DNA from: Candidatus Bipolaricaulota bacterium
GTDB taxonomy: Bacteria; Bipolaricaulota; Bipolaricaulia; Bipolaricaulales; Bipolaricaulaceae
Direction of reading: 5' to 3'
Length of the DNA: 7,436 nucleotides
Assembly: GCA_015661965.1 (NCBI GenBank)
Contig: DQVA01000134.1
Location: forward strand, 1-7,436
Positions 6,100-7,436 of the stretch are shown here, one piece after another. Position 1 is the stretch's first letter, and every line of letters starts with the position of its first letter. The notes below the pieces were generated by a model. It was not told the DNA's origin. It made no database searches and worked only from the letters and a program-made list of their open reading frames with translations. The position numbers and the translations under genes were made by a program.

Positions 6100-6122
6100 A
6101 CTTTCCCTGCCGGGCTTATAAT
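6094..6122 (+). promoter_or_regulatory. Predicted sigma70-type promoter for the small secreted-protein genes
   Basis: TTGGGG (6094-6099), spacer 17, TATAAT (6117-6122, perfect -10). Transcription would start near 6129, giving a leader of about 120 bases before the GTG at 6250. The -35 lies within the right arm of the palindrome that ends the previous gene. Confidence 0.6.
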
Positions 6123-6234
6123 CCCCCTGGATGGGCGGAAGGTCGTAACCATCGGGAAGGATTTCCCACGCGGATTCCGAGTCACTTCTCCCCCTGAGGC
6201 TTCCCCGTTACCCCTCGAGAAGCAGGCGCCCTTC

Positions 6235-6243
6235 AGGAGGTGA
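6235..6243 (+). promoter_or_regulatory. Near-perfect Shine-Dalgarno for the small cationic protein gene
   Basis: AGGAGGTGA, nine bases complementary to the usual 16S rRNA 3' end, 6 bases before the GTG at 6250. This is the strongest ribosome site in the window. It supports the GTG at 6250 rather than the ATG at 6248, which opens a frame of only 24 codons. Confidence 0.8.
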
Positions 6244-6249
6244 AGCGAT

Positions 6250-6570
6250 GTGGGGCGCATCTTGGCCCTGGCGGCCGGGGGCCTGCTGGTGGCAGCCTCC
6301 CTGGGCTGGGGGCAGCCGGTGAGCGGCCCGGAGTCCGTTCATCTGGCGGCATCCCCGGCGAGGGGACAAGCCCCTGCGCTGGAGCCGGCCGGCTATCTGC
6401 CGGCATGGCGGCTGGTGCTTCAGCGGCTGTTTCGCACCGGGCTCCGGCGACTCCTCCGGGACTGGATCAAGAAGCTGCGCCGCGGTCGGGGCCTGCTTGC
6501 GGGGCCACTGGCCGGTGCGCTGGCCGCCCTGATCGGCCCCTGCGGCCGGCTGTGGTGCGTGCTCGGGTAA
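6250..6570 (+). CDS. Small secreted cationic protein, function unknown
   Basis: 106 aa; I do not recognise a family. Residues 1-21 look like a signal peptide (MGRILALAAGGLLVAASLGW), with a likely cut around GWG|QP. A proline/alanine-rich stretch follows (about 22-52). Next comes a strongly basic amphipathic segment (about 53-80: WRLVLQRLFRTGLRRLLRDW, then IKKLRRGRG) with eleven Lys/Arg and one Asp, then a small-residue hydrophobic tail (81-97, LLAGPLAGALAALIGP) and a C-terminal CGRLWC with cysteines 98 and 103. The GTG start has an excellent Shine-Dalgarno, the codons are strongly G/C-ending as in neighbours, and a promoter stands upstream, all supporting a real gene. It is followed by the beta-barrel gene 52 bases on. 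Possible roles: membrane-disrupting or membrane-binding secreted peptide, or an envelope assembly partner of the next gene. None is proven. Confidence 0.7.
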   Translation: MGRILALAAGGLLVAASLGWGQPVSGPESVHLAASPARGQAPALEPAGYLPAWRLVLQRLFRTGLRRLLRDWIKKLRRGRGLLAGPLAGALAALIGPCGRLWCVLG

Positions 6571-6609
6571 CCCTGCTTTTCCCGGCCGGTGCGGTATGAT
6601 GTGCCGAGG

Positions 6610-6618
6610 AAAGGAGGA
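6610..6618 (+). promoter_or_regulatory. Ribosome binding site fixing the start of the beta-barrel protein
   Basis: AAAGGAGGA, with the GGAGG core ending 5 bases before the GTG at 6623. It excludes an upstream in-frame ATA/ATG-region start near 6596, which would place this site inside the gene. TATGAT at 6595-6600 is a possible extra -10 box but has no convincing -35. Confidence 0.75.
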
Positions 6619-6622
6619 ACCT

Positions 6623-7066
6623 GTGCGAAAGTTCATGTTAGCGCTTCTACTGGCCGGGCTGGCAGCCTCTGGGTTCGGTGCCCCCCGGATGGGGATTGGA
6701 ACCCAGTTCACCTTCCCAGCGGTATTTGGGATCTCGCTGCGGGGGTTCGTCACCGACCAGTTCGGGATGGAAGGGGTGGTGTTCTTGTTCTCGGAGGGCG
6801 GGGACACGGTGGGAGCGCTCAGCGCCCGCGGGCTATGGTCCGTGGTGCGGGGGGAGGGAGGCGGATTCTATCTGGCCGGGGGAGCCACCCTGCCCCTGCC
6901 GGCGGATCAGCCCATCTTCCACGTGGTGGCCGGGATCGAGCTGGCCCTCCCGTTCGCCAAGTCCATCTGGTTCAACACCGAGTTCGGCTTCTTCGGTGGG
7001 GCCTTGTTGGACCTGGGGATGGCCTTTGGGATGGGGGTACACTACTACTTCGAGCTCGGGGGGTAG
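6623..7066 (+). CDS. Small outer-membrane beta-barrel-like protein
   Basis: 147 aa, not assigned to a named family. MRKFMLALLLAGLAASGFGA (1-20) is a signal peptide with a likely cut GFGA|PR. The mature part alternates short strands of every-other hydrophobic or aromatic residues with turns: GIGTQFTFPAVFGISLRGFV (24-43), MEGVVFLFSE (49-58), FYLAGGATLPLP (82-93), FHVVAGIELALPFA (99-112), IWFNTEFGFFGG (115-126) and GMAFGMGVHYYFE (132-144). This pattern, ending in an aromatic-rich strand, is typical of small OmpA/porin-like barrels of about eight strands in the outer membrane. The start GTG has a strong Shine-Dalgarno. The last 22 bases overlap the end of the aldolase gene on the other strand. 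It probably shares transcripts with the small cationic-protein gene 52 bases upstream. Its role (structural, adhesion, pore) is unknown. Confidence 0.8.
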   Translation: MRKFMLALLLAGLAASGFGAPRMGIGTQFTFPAVFGISLRGFVTDQFGMEGVVFLFSEGGDTVGALSARGLWSVVRGEGGGFYLAGGATLPLPADQPIFHVVAGIELALPFAKSIWFNTEFGFFGGALLDLGMAFGMGVHYYFELGG

Positions 7067-7436
7067 CGGTTCCGCCTCGCTCCGGCGGCACCGAGGAGTT
7101 GGGCCAGCCAGGCGGCCTCCTCCAGCTTCTCCGCAAGGAGCAAGGCCTCCCGTAATGTTCCCCCTACCGCCACCGCGCCGTGGTGGGCGATGAGCACGGC
7201 CTTCCCCCCTGACAATGCCTCCGCCACCGCCTCGGCCAGCTCCCAGGTGCCGGGGGGGGCATGGCGCGAGATGGGTATCTCCTCCCCGAAAAGGAGCTTG
7301 CCCTCATCGTGGACCACGGGAAATTGAGCCCCGAACGAGGCCGCCGTGGCGTAGGGGGAATGGGTGTGCACGATCGCCCCTACATCCCCCCGCGCCCGGT
7401 AGATGGCCACATGCAGCCGCCACTCCGAGGAGGGGG
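7045..7436 (-). CDS. Class II (zinc) aldolase / adducin-family protein, 3' part only
   Basis: The last 129 residues of a gene that enters from the right edge. The visible part starts PSSEWRLHVAIYRARGDVGA, then IVHTHSPYATAASFG, PVVHDEGKLLFGEEIPIS, and GGKAVLIAHHGAVAVGGTLREAL. This is the class II aldolase fold of L-fuculose-1-phosphate aldolase (FucA), rhamnulose-1-phosphate aldolase and AraD epimerase. The zinc site is intact: HTH supplies two histidines and HHG the third, and the catalytic glutamate of SSEW matches FucA Glu73. Members cleave ketose phosphates to DHAP or lactaldehyde products, or act as epimerases, decarboxylases or methylthioribulose-phosphate dehydratases; which applies here cannot be fixed without the N-terminus. 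The coding sequence is open to the edge, so the GTG at 7410 inside it is not the true start. Its end overlaps the convergent barrel gene by 22 bases. Confidence 0.92.
   Translation of the reverse strand, partial: PSSEWRLHVAIYRARGDVGAIVHTHSPYATAASFGAQFPVVHDEGKLLFGEEIPISRHAPPGTWELAEAVAEALSGGKAVLIAHHGAVAVGGTLREALLLAEKLEEAAWLAQLLGAAGARRNRYPPSSK

Noticed and set aside
6240..6599. Alternative plus-strand frame starting at 6240 overlapping the small cationic protein
   Set aside because: The start codon lies within the Shine-Dalgarno, and the product is Gly/Ala/Arg low-complexity without a signal peptide. The 6250 frame is better on every count.
6208..6807. 199-codon minus-strand open frame over the two small secreted-protein genes
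   Set aside because: Its product is Pro/Gln/Arg-rich with no signal or domain, whereas the plus-strand frames have signal peptides, strong ribosome sites and a promoter.

Overview
The window is GC-rich (many runs of G or C, strongly G/C-ending codons) and uses GTG freely as a start: five of the eight genes appear to start with GTG. A periplasmic-type binding protein with a plain signal peptide and no lipobox, plus a small secreted protein that looks like an outer-membrane beta-barrel, point to a diderm bacterium. The overall style would fit a deep-branching or thermophilic high-GC lineage such as Bipolaricaulota or Deinococcus-Thermus. That is an impression, not a demonstrated placement. No rRNA, tRNA, CRISPR or insertion sequence is visible, and no gene-free stretch exceeds 300 bases; the longest is 6065-6249.

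Left part (1-4503, all on the minus strand, so read right to left): an FCD-type GntR regulator (3754-4503), then a family-5 peptide/opine-type solute-binding protein (2091-3659), two ABC permeases of the DppB and DppC types (1067-2014 and 223-1056), and the first 73 residues of an M20 metallo-hydrolase (1-221) running off the window edge. The permease and hydrolase genes are packed 10 bases and 1 base apart. A strong stem-loop lies between the binding-protein and permease genes. The ATPase genes of the transporter are not in the window and may lie beyond the left edge.

Middle (4504-6064): an 85-base divergent regulatory region separates the regulator from a plus-strand PLP-dependent fold-type II enzyme of 491 residues, which is TrpB/cysteine-synthase-like but of unassigned reaction. 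The region holds a perfect 19-base palindrome and two overlapping divergent promoters. A second operator-like palindrome (TGGT-TCT-ACCA) sits just ahead of the binding-protein gene. The simplest reading is a regulated scavenging module: a peptide or acylated/conjugated amino acid is imported, hydrolysed by the M20 enzyme, and the released amino acid is processed by the PLP enzyme, with the FCD regulator sensing a substrate or product. This is inferred from gene content.

Right part (6065-7436): a long GC-rich palindrome closes the PLP gene and overlaps the -35 box of a good promoter. That promoter leads into two small secreted-protein genes on the plus strand. The first (106 aa) has a signal peptide, a very cationic amphipathic segment and a hydrophobic, two-cysteine tail, and I do not recognise it. 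The second (147 aa) looks like a small outer-membrane beta-barrel. It overlaps tail-to-tail by 22 bases with the 3' part of a class II (zinc) aldolase gene that enters from the right edge.
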